A stretch of DNA of 64,000 bases. Origin: Leptolyngbya sp. FACHB-261 (GTDB lineage Bacteria > Cyanobacteriota > Cyanobacteriia > FACHB-261). The stretch is taken from contig NZ_JACJPL010000022.1 in NCBI RefSeq assembly GCF_014696065.1, forward strand, positions 124,001 to 188,000. The letters are read 5' to 3'. Shown piece after piece: positions 47,493-56,775 of the stretch (the first letter of the stretch is position 1; each line of letters opens with the position of its first letter). A program made the translations under genes and the position numbers. Below the pieces are notes generated by a model. That model made no database searches. It was not told where the DNA came from and worked only from the letters and a program-made list of their open reading frames with translations.

Positions 47493-49811
47493 TTACCTCA
47501 CTTGCGCTACGCCGAGCAGTTGAGCCAAGAGCGGCAAGACCGCGTTGGCTCGTTCTGGATCAAAGTCGGCAGTGGCGACAGACCGGGTGGCACGAACCGC
47601 CCCTTGGCGCACTCGTCCGCCCATCTGGCGCCGTTCCGCTGCCGAGAAGCTGCTGAAGGTGCGACGCAGCAAAGGCACAACTGCTGTGAACATGTCGTCG
47701 GGAATCGCGACAACCCAGGCATCTAGGACTTGCCAGAGCTTGTCGTCATGCAGCAATAAGAGGCCGCTGCCCTTGAGCAATCCTTCGACCCAAGCGGCGG
47801 CCTGACTCGGTTCATTGGCTGTGGATAGAGACAGGCTCATCCGCCGTGCGACCTCTTCAACAGTCCACTGACCTACATCTAGTAAGAGACGACAGCAGCG
47901 CCCTGCCAGCAAACCGTGGAGGCGCTGCTGATCTGCCAATTGGGCCAAAATCCCATGCCAGGCGGTGAGGTGCTCGCTGTTTTGCAGCAGGCTCACTACC
48001 TGGTGGACTTCATTGATATGGCTGCACATTGCGGCTGCGGCCTCGTCATTCAGTGAGGCACAGCTACCCGGCAAACCAAGACAAATACGCACGACTAAGC
48101 CATCAACGATGTGACTCAGCAAATCGGTGTCGTAAGCTCGCACACTGCCATAGCGCAGCACATTGGACAGAGGCAGTAGCGCCCCCATCAAGTGAATAAT
48201 GTCACTGGCCAGCGCCGCTTCAGATTGAAATCGGGCCATCAGTTCGGTGACGGCATGGGGTAGATCGGCCAGCATCGCTTGGTCAAGCAATCGAGTCAGG
48301 CTGGGCAAGTCTGCCGTGCGTTGGGCAGCATCACAGGCAAAGGCAGTAGCAGCATCATGGATCGTGTTGCCCCAAATCCCGGCTTCAACCAAGCCCAGAG
48401 CCAATTCCGGCTGCCATTGCAAGTGCCACAGCTCATGAAAAGTGCCACTCTTGCCGCTGACCCGCTGCAGTTTTCCCCAGCTGATAGTCAGGAGATTCAA
48501 TCGGTGCAAAAGATGGCTACGGGCAAGGTCATTCTCTTTGCGCAAATCTAAATCGAGCTCACGCACTTGCACTTCGGCCTTCAGGCGCAGGCGCTTTTGC
48601 TCCTTGAGCAAGTCCTGTTGCAAAGGCACCAGAGGCGTTGCTTCTGGTACTTCGCCTAGCCTTTCACCCACAATCAGTTGACTGTGGATCAGGCGCATCG
48701 GTGTCTCGTCGCCGAAGCAGAGTACTGCCTGGGTTGCCTCATTCAACTCGGTTAATCCTGGCAGGGGATGACCTCGCAGTGCCGCTAATGAGTCCGCTAG
48801 CCGCACGGCTTCAATCACGTGGGCAGAGGAGGCATCTAAATCTGCCTGCCGTAGCAGCCGAGCCACCTGGGTCAGCCAGCGGATCGTGGCTTGAGCGCTG
48901 GGAGATGGGGTTTCGTGCGGAGTTAGAGAATGCGAGGCGGTTTGCCAGAGATGGTGATACCAGCCCGGTGAGGCGACGCCTGCGCCGTAGCCGCTGCTCA
49001 AGGTAAGCCGCCCGTAGGTCCAGGGAATCCAGGTGGCTTGCACTTTGGCTTTAGCGAGGCCCTTGAGGACAGCGGCATCTGCCTTTGCTGGGGGAAAAGG
49101 CTCGCTTAGCGCAGGGGCATGCCAAGCACCGCAAACTACAGCAATGCGTTTGCCTTCTTTTTGGGCCGCGCGAATGCAGGAGCGCATGTAAGCTTCACGC
49201 TGAGCCTCCAAAGGCTCCAAGGGCTCGTCTTCTACTTCCTGCCTCAGAGCCGTCATGGCTTCGAGGATGGCAGCGAACAGATCGCTGCTGTCCTGGCGCT
49301 GCTCGACCATATGCTCCCACCAGCGTTCGCTATCGCCATAGCCCGCGGCTTTCGCTAGCCAGGCCAATGGGTCGTGGCGAAGGGAATTGAGGCGTTCAGG
49401 GGTTGGTTCTATCTGAGCTAGTTCTGAAGGTTGTGATTCTGAGGGTTCTGCCTCTAGAGACGAGTTCGCTTCCGCTAGTTCTTGCGGTTTTGGCGGAACC
49501 AACCGATGCATCTGGGGCAAATCGATGAAGCGGACTGGCAGACCTCGGCTCAAGCCAAACTGGATGGCCTGCCACTCAGGCGAGAAAACAGCGAAGGGGT
49601 AGTAAGCCGCAAGTTTTGGCTGCTCGGAGTTATAGATCAGCAGCGCCACAGGAGGCTGCATCTGAGCGTGGACCAGCAGAGGCAGCACAGACTCGGCATC
49701 GGGCGGTCCTTCGACCAAAATCACATCCGGCTGCAAGTCCTCTAGCGCCTGTCGCAAACTACGAGCTGAACCAGGACCATGATGGCGAATGCCGAAGAGA
49801 TGGATGCTCAT
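47493..49811 (-). CDS. DUF5682-family protein
   Basis: 772 residues. The start MSIHLFGIRHHGPGSARSL and DVILVEGPPDAESVLPLL are typical of DUF5682, and the segment AVVCGAWHAPAL near residue 220 resembles the TraB/GumN-like hydrolase or binding fold. The rest is helical and repeat-like. E. coli YehM is, from memory, a member next to a MoxR ATPase and a VWA protein, the same set as here. Its ATG overlaps the MoxR stop (ATGA). It is the largest component and could be the substrate or effector of the ATPase. Activity unknown. Confidence 0.8.
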   Translation of the reverse strand: MSIHLFGIRHHGPGSARSLRQALEDLQPDVILVEGPPDAESVLPLLVHAQMQPPVALLIYNSEQPKLAAYYPFAVFSPEWQAIQFGLSRGLPVRFIDLPQMHRLVPPKPQELAEANSSLEAEPSESQPSELAQIEPTPERLNSLRHDPLAWLAKAAGYGDSERWWEHMVEQRQDSSDLFAAILEAMTALRQEVEDEPLEPLEAQREAYMRSCIRAAQKEGKRIAVVCGAWHAPALSEPFPPAKADAAVLKGLAKAKVQATWIPWTYGRLTLSSGYGAGVASPGWYHHLWQTASHSLTPHETPSPSAQATIRWLTQVARLLRQADLDASSAHVIEAVRLADSLAALRGHPLPGLTELNEATQAVLCFGDETPMRLIHSQLIVGERLGEVPEATPLVPLQQDLLKEQKRLRLKAEVQVRELDLDLRKENDLARSHLLHRLNLLTISWGKLQRVSGKSGTFHELWHLQWQPELALGLVEAGIWGNTIHDAATAFACDAAQRTADLPSLTRLLDQAMLADLPHAVTELMARFQSEAALASDIIHLMGALLPLSNVLRYGSVRAYDTDLLSHIVDGLVVRICLGLPGSCASLNDEAAAAMCSHINEVHQVVSLLQNSEHLTAWHGILAQLADQQRLHGLLAGRCCRLLLDVGQWTVEEVARRMSLSLSTANEPSQAAAWVEGLLKGSGLLLLHDDKLWQVLDAWVVAIPDDMFTAVVPLLRRTFSSFSAAERRQMGGRVRQGAVRATRSVATADFDPERANAVLPLLAQLLGVAQVR

Positions 49812-50893
49812 TCAGTGACTTCCCGGCAAGCTCGGTACAGAGCCTTCCAGCCATCGCGCTCCTTGACTACGGTTTCTAGATATTCCAGCCAGATCACTCG
49901 ATCCTGCACAGGCTCTTTCACCACAGCGCCAATTAGGCCCGCCGCCAGATCACCGGATCGCAGGCAACCATCGCCAAAGTGCGCGGCCAGTGCCAAACCA
50001 TGGCCGAGTACGGAAATGGCTTCGGCCGTGCTCAGGGTGCCACTGGGGGATTTAAGTTTGGTCTTGCCATCGTTAGTGATGCCATTGCGCAGCTCTCGGA
50101 AGATCGTGACCAAGCGACGAATTTCTTCTAGGGCAGGCGGCTCGGCAGGCAGCTCTAAGGCTCGCCCTAGACTTTCAACCCGACGCTGCACGATTTCGAC
50201 TTCTTCATCAGCGCTACTGGGCACCGGCAGAATGACTGTATTGAAGCGACGTTTGAGGGCGCTGGAGAGTTCGTTGACGCCCTTATCTCGGTTGTTTGCC
50301 GTTGCGATCAGATTAAAGCCCTTGATTGCCTGCACCTCTGTATTGAGTTCGGGGATGGGCAGGGTCTTCTCCGACAGAATCGTGATTAGCGAGTCCTGCA
50401 CATCAGCAGGGATGCGAGTCAGTTCCTCAACCCGAGCGATTTTGCCCGTTTCCATCGCTCGCATCAGGGGGCTAGGCACCAAGGCTTGTAGAGACGGGCC
50501 ATCTGCCAGCAGGCGGGCGTAGTTCCAGCCATAACGAACCGCCTCCTCACTGGTGCCTGCGGTGCCCTGAACGATCAGAGTGGAACTGCCTGAAATGGCG
50601 GCGGCTAGGTGCTCAGACACCCAGGATTTAGCAGTACCAGGCACACCAAACAACAACAGGGCTCGGTCAGTAGCCAGGGTCGCCACGGCAATCTCGATCA
50701 GCCTTCGACTGCCAATGTACTTGGGCGAGATCTCAAAGCCGTTGTCGAGCTTGCCGCCCAACAGGTAAGTGGACACCGCCCAGGGCGAAAGCTGCCAACT
50801 AGGAGGACGTTGGCGGCTATCAGCTCGGACGAGTTCGTGTAGTTCCTCGGCAAACTGCTGTTCGGCATGTTGGCGCAGCACAGTTGCAGTCAT
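49808..50893 (-). CDS. MoxR-type AAA+ ATPase
   Basis: 361 residues. AAA+ core: Walker A GVPGTAKS (83-90), Walker B-like ARVEELTR (153-160, hydrophobic residues then EE), sensor 1 ATANNRD (197-203), and arginine-finger segment ALKRRF (212-217). The MoxR insert is present. MoxR proteins pair with VWA proteins to refold or load metal in targets; here the VWA partner is two genes downstream. Overlaps both neighbours by ATGA, so stoichiometric synthesis is likely. Closest to the YehL subgroup by gene context. Confidence 0.92.
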   Translation of the reverse strand: MTATVLRQHAEQQFAEELHELVRADSRQRPPSWQLSPWAVSTYLLGGKLDNGFEISPKYIGSRRLIEIAVATLATDRALLLFGVPGTAKSWVSEHLAAAISGSSTLIVQGTAGTSEEAVRYGWNYARLLADGPSLQALVPSPLMRAMETGKIARVEELTRIPADVQDSLITILSEKTLPIPELNTEVQAIKGFNLIATANNRDKGVNELSSALKRRFNTVILPVPSSADEEVEIVQRRVESLGRALELPAEPPALEEIRRLVTIFRELRNGITNDGKTKLKSPSGTLSTAEAISVLGHGLALAAHFGDGCLRSGDLAAGLIGAVVKEPVQDRVIWLEYLETVVKERDGWKALYRACREVTE

Positions 50894-52392
50894 GGCGTGA
50901 TCTCCTTGATCAAGTCGTGGCGGAATTGCAGCAAAGCAAGGGCCTCATCTAGGTGGCGCTGCCACCAGGCCGGTCGCGTCTGGTCGGTTGGAGCCCAAGC
51001 AGTAGCTGCTTCCTCAAGCAAGGCTGGATCCAAACAGCGGATGATCTGAGTACGGGATTGGGCTAGCCAAGAGAACAATTCTGCATTAGTAGAGTCCGCA
51101 CTGATGCGCAGGTAGATGCGGCTCAGCTCAGGGCTCCAGGCATGCTGACAGCCTTGGATGAGCAGTGCAATCGAACGCTTGTTAGGCTGCTGGCCCCCAT
51201 CCCTCTGCAACAAAGGCAACAAGACTGCCTCTCGCGTTGCAGGTGGCAACACGGCCATCAGCCCCTCGACCGCAATTCCTGGTGTTCTTCCACTGAGCCA
51301 CTCACGCAGCAGTGTTTCCGCCCAAACCTGATTCTGCTGCCGTTCTGCGGCTGTAACCCACCCCTCTAGCAGTGCTTGTGCCCACTCCCCTGCATTTGCT
51401 GCTTGCACTAGCTGAGCAGGCGTGGCATTTAAGTTTACTTCCAGGCGCGAAAGTACTGTAGCTGCAAGCATTTGACGCAACCACCCAGCTTTCTTTCCCA
51501 AGCTGGAATGAAGCGGTTGCGGCTCAATGCCATCGCGGATCATGGCTTTGTCGCAGGCCTCCGGCAGGCTCACCTCTAGTCTCGGCTCAGGTGTCAGTTG
51601 GAGTAGGGGAAGCACTCGTTCGGCCATCCGTTGACACAGTTGTGACTCTGGCAAGCGAGCCAGCAAATCCGTTGCGATCCGCCGTACCTGCTTTCCTCGC
51701 TCGTCCAGCACCTGTTCTAAAAACGGCTCATCCGCCAAACTCAGCCCAGCCCGCAAGGTTCCCAAAAACGCTGCTCGGTCGTCTGCAAGCTCTTGGCTCC
51801 AGGTCGTAATTAGCCGTTCACGGGCCAGCTCCGGCTCGGCCAACCGCAGTCGTTCCAGGATCAACAGTCGAGCAGCTCGGCTACCGGTTTGCCACAGGGT
51901 TTCGTCATCTCCTGCAACTGCGTAGTTCCAATCCGGGTTCTGTGCTGCCAACCAGTGGCCCCGCTTGCCCAGCACATTCGGGATCAGCTCGTGCAACTCA
52001 GGGCGGGTACGTCCCAGTTCCAGCAATTCCGGCAGATGTTGTTCGGGCACACGTTGCCCTGCAGCAGCCACTCTGGCTAACCATTCGGGAATTAGCTCTT
52101 TGTACTGCCCTTGCAACATCAAAGTCAGGTATTGCCCCGCCCGAGAACTACAGTGAGGCAACTCTTCTCGCTCACAAGGTTCTAGCAGAGCTGGTGGAGC
52201 GCTCATTGGCAATTGTCCTGCTCGCTGCCAATGAGCAACTACTGCTGCCGCGCTGAGTAGCTGCGGCGCTGATTCCTTTGCCTCTAAGTGGCTCAAAAAG
52301 TCCCCAAGCGCAGCATCAGCGCCCGCCAAGCTTAAAGATTGCCGCTCGGTACCCACTAGTGCAACGCTGATGATCTCCTGCCACAGCCCCAT
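50890..52392 (-). CDS. DUF5691-family protein
   Basis: 500 residues, mostly alpha-helical with HEAT-like pairs (VRRIATDLLARLPESQL, WLRQMLAATVLSRLEVNL). The N-terminus MGLWQEIISVALVGTERQ matches DUF5691 by recall. It has no catalytic motif I can see; a protein-binding scaffold is plausible. It stands between the SWIM gene (13-bp gap) and the MoxR gene (4-bp overlap), so it belongs to the same operon. Confidence 0.78.
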   Translation of the reverse strand: MGLWQEIISVALVGTERQSLSLAGADAALGDFLSHLEAKESAPQLLSAAAVVAHWQRAGQLPMSAPPALLEPCEREELPHCSSRAGQYLTLMLQGQYKELIPEWLARVAAAGQRVPEQHLPELLELGRTRPELHELIPNVLGKRGHWLAAQNPDWNYAVAGDDETLWQTGSRAARLLILERLRLAEPELARERLITTWSQELADDRAAFLGTLRAGLSLADEPFLEQVLDERGKQVRRIATDLLARLPESQLCQRMAERVLPLLQLTPEPRLEVSLPEACDKAMIRDGIEPQPLHSSLGKKAGWLRQMLAATVLSRLEVNLNATPAQLVQAANAGEWAQALLEGWVTAAERQQNQVWAETLLREWLSGRTPGIAVEGLMAVLPPATREAVLLPLLQRDGGQQPNKRSIALLIQGCQHAWSPELSRIYLRISADSTNAELFSWLAQSRTQIIRCLDPALLEEAATAWAPTDQTRPAWWQRHLDEALALLQFRHDLIKEITP

Positions 52393-52405
52393 GCTTGTCC
52401 TCCCA

Positions 52406-53776
52406 CTAGAACCGTATGAATCGCCCCTCGGCCCAGGCGCTTAAGGGCAGTAAAGTTTCCCCATTCCACTCACCAAAGAGACTGAGCGGCTGACCACCAC
52501 TCAAGGCCAGCAATTGCCAGCCCTGCACAAAGTTAGGGGCCAGTGGCAGTAGATGGCCGGTTTCATCGCGCACTGCCCAAGTCTCGGCTTGGCGTAGGGG
52601 AATTACCTGGTTGAGCGCGAGAGGAAACTGCTCCAACCAAGGATTGCAGGCCAGAGCCTTGGCGTACTCTGCCAAGGCAACTCCAAGGTTGGAATACCCA
52701 GGCAAGTCATCCAGAGGTAGAGGCAAACCCTGACGTTGTTGAACCAGGGCACGTAGGGGATAGTTGCTGGGATAAAATGCCAGCTCTGCCTCTAAGCAAG
52801 TCCCTGGTATTAGGCTGGTATCGAGGGGTTGGTTGGCAACGGCAAAGTGTAGCGAGAGTGCTGATTGCCCGCTGTTTTGTCCCCACAACCAAGTGCGTTG
52901 AACCCGCAAACGCTCCTGGTCTTCGGTGCGCTGTCCCAAAACAGACCAGCGATCTACAAGCGATTGAGGGTTAGGGATTAGGGATTGGCTCTGGACGCCA
53001 TCACTCGGTCCTTGGTCGCCATCTCCTAGCTTTTGGGTCCAACCAATGCCAGCGCGAATGTCGGCTTGCACATTGGGGGGCAGGGCTTCCAAACGCCGAA
53101 AGCCTTCAATTAGCAGATGCACACGGCCAAGCCGTTCCAACAGCCGATCCGGCCAGCCTGTACCTGAGCGAGGAATTCCTGCCATTTCCCGCAGTTGACG
53201 GGCTAGACCGGGGGCTTGGGCATCTACTAACCTAGCGGCTGGCCCATCCCAAAAGCTGTAGGGCTGGTTCTGAGCAGTAGCTAGCCCGTGCCGGATGAGA
53301 TCTTGAAGCCAGCGTTCGAGATCCTGTAAGCCTGCTGTCAGCTTGGCCTGCCGTTGTGCCAGCCTTCGAGCTTGAGCCGCAGGGTCTGCAACAGCATCGG
53401 AGCGCTCCTTCTGGGCCTGTTTCTGAGCCTGCTTTTCGGCACGCTGGCTGCGACTGGCCAGCCAAGCCGTGACCCATGCGGGCGGTGAATTGAAGATGAA
53501 GGCGTTGGTCTGAGCCTCAAACAATAAAAGTAGCCCCAGGCCATGCTTGCAAGGAAACTTGCGGCTGGGACAGCTACAGCGGAAGGCTGGTTCGCTTAGC
53601 TCAATTTGGGCTTGGTAGGGATTCTTACCGCTGCCCTGGCACTCTCCCCAAATTACTTGCTCGTTCTGCCCCAGCACCTGCCACTTGCGTAGAGTTGCCA
53701 GACTCTTGCCAGCCTTAGCAGAACTGGCATCAGGAGCAAGGGCCAGAATTTGTTCGGTGGTCCAAGTTGCAGGCAT
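52406..53776 (-). CDS. SWIM zinc-finger protein
   Basis: 456 residues from ATG 53776; the frame extends to a TTG at 53836, but the family-like start is WTTEQILALAPDASSAKAG. The SWIM motif CxCx6CxH is CSCPSRKFPCKH (C87, C89, C96, H98 in the longer numbering). A basic Gln/Ala/Lys coiled stretch follows, then a conserved C-terminal half. SWIM domains bind nucleic acid or proteins. First gene of the five-gene operon, as YehQ in the E. coli set. A heptamer repeat interrupts the coding part (52964-52991). Confidence 0.85.
   Translation of the reverse strand: MPATWTTEQILALAPDASSAKAGKSLATLRKWQVLGQNEQVIWGECQGSGKNPYQAQIELSEPAFRCSCPSRKFPCKHGLGLLLLFEAQTNAFIFNSPPAWVTAWLASRSQRAEKQAQKQAQKERSDAVADPAAQARRLAQRQAKLTAGLQDLERWLQDLIRHGLATAQNQPYSFWDGPAARLVDAQAPGLARQLREMAGIPRSGTGWPDRLLERLGRVHLLIEGFRRLEALPPNVQADIRAGIGWTQKLGDGDQGPSDGVQSQSLIPNPQSLVDRWSVLGQRTEDQERLRVQRTWLWGQNSGQSALSLHFAVANQPLDTSLIPGTCLEAELAFYPSNYPLRALVQQRQGLPLPLDDLPGYSNLGVALAEYAKALACNPWLEQFPLALNQVIPLRQAETWAVRDETGHLLPLAPNFVQGWQLLALSGGQPLSLFGEWNGETLLPLSAWAEGRFIRF
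52964..52991. repeat. Heptamer (STRR-like) repeat inside the SWIM gene
   Basis: TTGAGGG, TTAGGGA, TTAGGGA and TTGGCTC follow each other with a 7-bp period. Short tandem heptamers of this kind are known in cyanobacteria. It codes a SQSLIPNPQSLV stretch, probably a loop insertion. Confidence 0.6.
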
Positions 53777-54003
53777 ACCTGTCAGGTATTTCAACCAGCA
53801 GGTTTCTGGGCACCTGCTTTTAACAAGGGTGCCCAAAAACTGGCTCCCTTTATCGCTCCCGGCAATGGGGCCGAGGACAGCTGCACTATTTCACAGTTTT
53901 CAAGTTTAGAACCCTAGAGTCCCAGCTAGGCTAGCTTTAGCTTGGCTGCTTCTAATATGACTATTGCTCATCTGTGTTTGTAGCTAAGATTTCTCAAGTT
54001 TTC

Positions 54004-54264
54004 CTAGCGAAGTACAAGCCAAATCCAAGTAAAGATTCCAAGCAGAGACATACCCACTACTGTCTCTCTTTGCTCATCCCAAAGTCGGCTCCAGCTACTG
54101 ACAATCGCAGCCAATGCAGCCCGCCGTTCCTGCCCCAGCTCTGCCATCAATTTGGGCACCTTGGCATCTACTTCTTCCAGCGAAACTTCCCCACGCTGAT
54201 AGGCAGTTTCTAGCTCATCTAGCTTTTTCCAGTACTCTTTTGTTGCTTCTAATAAGTGAGGCAT
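54004..54264 (-). CDS. Small protein with C-terminal membrane helix
   Basis: 86 residues: a charged, helical N-terminal part (LEATKEYWKKLDELETAYQRGE, quoted in part) with coiled-coil character, then a C-terminal hydrophobic segment (TVVGMSLLGIFTWIWLVL) likely to anchor it in a membrane. Probably cytosol-facing. I recognise it only as a type of small cyanobacterial unknown. It lies beyond the promoter side of the SWIM operon. Confidence 0.65.
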   Translation of the reverse strand: MPHLLEATKEYWKKLDELETAYQRGEVSLEEVDAKVPKLMAELGQERRAALAAIVSSWSRLWDEQRETVVGMSLLGIFTWIWLVLR

Positions 54265-54784
54265 AACAGTCTTTCTTTTGGGCGAACTAAGTCAATTTTT
54301 AAGTTTTGTAAACATAGTCTAGCTAAGCTAAGGTGTTGATCCCGTCTGTATATGGGTAGAATCCTGTCTACCTCTACTGGACCTTGAACCTATTGCAGCG
54401 GCTGGTCAAGCATTGTGTCGAGCTTGGGTTAGGGACATGGTCCCTCTACCGGTCCTTGGCACGTCAGCAGAAGCCTGAGACAAGGCGAAGAGGAGGTTGG
54501 AGCTTTGGAAAATTAGGTTTGGCAGGGTTTGGAAGATGGGGGATTGGACCCCGAAGCAACGCTACTACCCCAGAAGCAAGCCAAAGCAAGTGTAAACACG
54601 TAATTACGTCTTCAACATAAACAAAGCAATTTCAGTTACCTCCCGGATTCTAGATTTCTCTGTAGGGAACAGAGTTAAAGCATGGCAACTGATTGGGACA
54701 GCAAGGGTCAATCTCCCACCTGAGCTGCATCAAGGCATAGACCTTGCCCAGCTCACTCACTAGACCCTGCAACGGTGAATTGTG
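54265..54784. other. Intergenic region without a credible gene
   Basis: About 520 bp. A 78-codon TTG-started ORF (54384-54620) has Gly/Arg-rich low-complexity content and no family features, so it is not called. GGGACATGGTCCC near 54433 is a small palindrome. No tRNA-like or terminator structure was recognised. Confidence 0.4.
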
Positions 54785-54988
54785 ATGTTCAAGATCAACA
54801 CGGCTGACTACGACTTTGCTAACCCCAATGCCCTCTATCTTGCGAAGCGGGAGGAGGAGAATTGGTGGATGGTGCAATATTTGGATGAAGATTCTGCGGG
54901 CCTAGGTACAGGCCGAGACTTAGCGACGGCAATGCTCGATGCTGAGTGTGATGCTTTCGTCCAATATCTAACAACAATGAGCTTCTGA
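54785..54988 (+). CDS. Small unknown protein
   Basis: 67 residues from ATG 54785 (a GTG directly before it is also possible). Opens MFKINTADYDFANPNALYLA and contains EEENWWMVQYLDEDSAGLG, then a helix TAMLDAECDAFVQYL. Acidic and probably cytosolic. No family recognised. A strong terminator follows at 55087. Confidence 0.55.
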   Translation: MFKINTADYDFANPNALYLAKREEENWWMVQYLDEDSAGLGTGRDLATAMLDAECDAFVQYLTTMSF

Positions 54989-55000
54989 CCCTGGTGCATC

Positions 55001-55022
55001 CTCCAGTGAATCTCCAGTGAAT
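55001..55022. repeat. Exact 11-bp tandem duplication
   Basis: CTCCAGTGAAT at 55001-55011 and 55012-55022, just after the stop of the small gene (54986-54988). Confidence 0.75.
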
Positions 55023-55050
55023 CTGTGAGATGAGAACAAGAGACGACATC

Positions 55051-55074
55051 TGATAGAACGACCGATAGAACGAC
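55051..55074. repeat. 12-bp near-exact tandem duplication
   Basis: TGATAGAACGAC (55051-55062) and CGATAGAACGAC (55063-55074), followed by a partial third copy AGAACGA. Confidence 0.7.
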
Positions 55075-55086
55075 AGAACGAAGTTG

Positions 55087-55117
55087 CGGCTCCAGTATTT
55101 GGAGCCGTATTTTTTAT
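55087..55117 (+). terminator. Strong intrinsic terminator
   Basis: CGGCTCCA (55087-55094) pairs exactly with TGGAGCCG (55100-55107) around GTATT, followed by TATTTTTTAT. It ends the small gene before it and insulates the pentapeptide gene. Confidence 0.9.
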
Positions 55118-55201
55118 AGATTCAAACCCGCAGGGGATGTGAATATCATTGGCAGCGACCACGATGAGCCCTGTAGAGTTTAGGCAAGTGAGGCTTCAGG
55201 A

Positions 55202-55996
55202 ATGCTGGCTAGAGAACTGTTAGAGCGTTACAGCAGCGGGGAACGCGATTTTCGAGCCGCTAACCTGAAGGGAGCTGATTTGAGCGGCGTTAACCTCAGC
55301 GGTGCTAATCTTTGTGAGGCAAATCTCAAAGCGGCGAACCTGCACAGCGCTAATCTCAGTCACGCCGATCTGAGTTGGGCTGATTTACGCGAGGCCAATC
55401 TCACTGATACTGATTTGACCCAAACAAATCTCAGCGGTGCTAAGCTGAATCGTGCTGAATTGGCAGAGGCTCAATTGAAGAGTGCCAGTTTAGCAGGAGC
55501 GGATTTAAATTGGGCGAAACTACCCGAAGCACAACTGCAACAGGCTAGCCTGCAAGAAGCAAATTTAACTGATGCAGAGCTAGACGGAGCTAACCTCTCC
55601 CAGGCTAATTTGGACGGTGCCAACTTGCGACGAACCAGCTTGAACCATGCTGAATTGCAGCAGGTAGAGCTGAACAATGCTAATTTGCGGCGGGTCAAAC
55701 TCAATCAGGCTGAATTATCACAGGCTGACTTACGGCAATCGGATTTGACTGAAGCGGATCTGATGGCAGCCAACTTGCAAGAAGCCAACCTCAGCAACAG
55801 CAATTTGCGACGAGCGGATCTGCGAGAGGCAGATCTCAAAGCAGCTAATCTCAACAGAGCTAATCTCTGGAGTGCCGATCTTAGGGAGGCCAATCTGCTA
55901 GAGGCAGACTTGAGTGAGGCTTACTTGATTGATGCCGACTTCGATGACGCTAATCTACATCGAGCCACAATGCCCGATGGCAGTGTTCACGATTGA
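55202..55996 (+). CDS. Long pentapeptide-repeat protein
   Basis: 264 residues, almost entirely A(D/N)LxX pentapeptides (about 46, i.e. about 11 turns of a right-handed square beta-helix) from residue ~18 to ~255, with a short helical N-terminus (MLARELLERYSSGERDF). No cysteine-based or catalytic site. Some such proteins mimic DNA and protect DNA gyrase (Qnr, MfpA); most cyanobacterial ones have no known role. No signal peptide or membrane segment. The coding antisense frames are open because of the repeats and are not genes. Confidence 0.92.
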   Translation: MLARELLERYSSGERDFRAANLKGADLSGVNLSGANLCEANLKAANLHSANLSHADLSWADLREANLTDTDLTQTNLSGAKLNRAELAEAQLKSASLAGADLNWAKLPEAQLQQASLQEANLTDAELDGANLSQANLDGANLRRTSLNHAELQQVELNNANLRRVKLNQAELSQADLRQSDLTEADLMAANLQEANLSNSNLRRADLREADLKAANLNRANLWSADLREANLLEADLSEAYLIDADFDDANLHRATMPDGSVHD

Positions 55997-56023
55997 GCTT
56001 GACAGTAGCTGTACGGGCCTACT

Positions 56024-56395
56024 TTAGGGAGCAGGTTCTTGTTGAGGTTGAGGGTAGCAAGCCTGAACGTAGGAGCTGAGAGCCTGATCGAAAGCCTCTC
56101 GGCTTTCAGGACAGGGATCTTCTAGAAAGCTCTCCAACCACAGACGCACTTCTTTGCGCAGGCTGGCACGGCTCTTTTGCTTCATCAGCCATTGCTCCCG
56201 AGTCCTTGCCCTAAGTTGAAGAAAGGCGACCTCCTCAACGTAGGCTTTGAGAGCACTGCTCCTAAGCGGGTCTTTGACGCGAAGTGTGCGCTCTATAAAT
56301 TGAAGGAGTTGCCAAACCTCTAGCTCTGGGTTAAGAGCATAGGCTGCATCGATCAATGCTTTGACCTGAGGGTCGAGTTTAGTAGGCAGAAGCAA
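56024..56395 (-). CDS. Helical protein of unknown function
   Basis: 123 residues, TTG start at 56395 with no clear ribosome site, so the start is uncertain. The sequence is helix-rich and charged (DPQVKALIDAAYALNPELEV, LRARTREQWLMKQKSRASL). Ends in a Pro/Gln tail. No membrane segment or known domain. Convergent with the pentapeptide gene, 27 bp apart. Confidence 0.55.
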   Translation of the reverse strand: MLLPTKLDPQVKALIDAAYALNPELEVWQLLQFIERTLRVKDPLRSSALKAYVEEVAFLQLRARTREQWLMKQKSRASLRKEVRLWLESFLEDPCPESREAFDQALSSYVQACYPQPQQEPAP

Positions 56396-56775
56396 AGCAA
56401 TTTAGGTAGTGCGGTGTGCTAATTGTGACGTTCGCAGTCAGGGTCCACTAGAGCAGATAGTACTTGATCTGGACCTTGTTGAATACGCTTTTTGGCACTG
56501 TTTGGGCCACAAATTCATTTGCCACTGCTACTTTGCAAGTAGTCTTGGCTAGCAAGGTGTCTAGAGATACAGTTTACGGCTCGGGAAACATTTTAATGAA
56601 GGACACATTGCTTAGGCAGAGCAGAACTCAGGCAGAGCAGATATGAGGGATAGACCCAGTTATGAAGCCACGTCCTTTTGAGAACTCGAGTGGAGTGCTA
56701 GAAAATATCTTCGAAGTTCTCAGAGGACAATTCTGAATTGCCGTTTACTAAAGCAAAAAAACGAGGAACAAGGCT
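56396..56775. other. Intergenic region upstream of the racemase
   Basis: 380 bp. A 60-codon plus ORF (56464-56646) lacks features and is not called. A 12-bp direct repeat AGGCAGAGCAGA occurs at 56614-56625 and 56630-56641 (period 16). The remainder should hold the racemase promoter; no boxes assigned. Confidence 0.4.

Noticed and set aside
49779-50522. 247-codon ORF antisense to the MoxR gene
   Set aside because: Ser/Arg-rich shadow of the MoxR reading frame.
54384-54620. 78-codon plus-strand ORF with TTG start
   Set aside because: Gly/Arg-rich low-complexity content, no ribosome site and no family feature.
55471-55893. Two minus-strand ORFs across the pentapeptide gene
   Set aside because: Open only because the sense strand repeats a biased codon pattern.
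56464-56646. 60-codon plus-strand ORF
   Set aside because: No ribosome site or family feature; it lies in the racemase upstream region.
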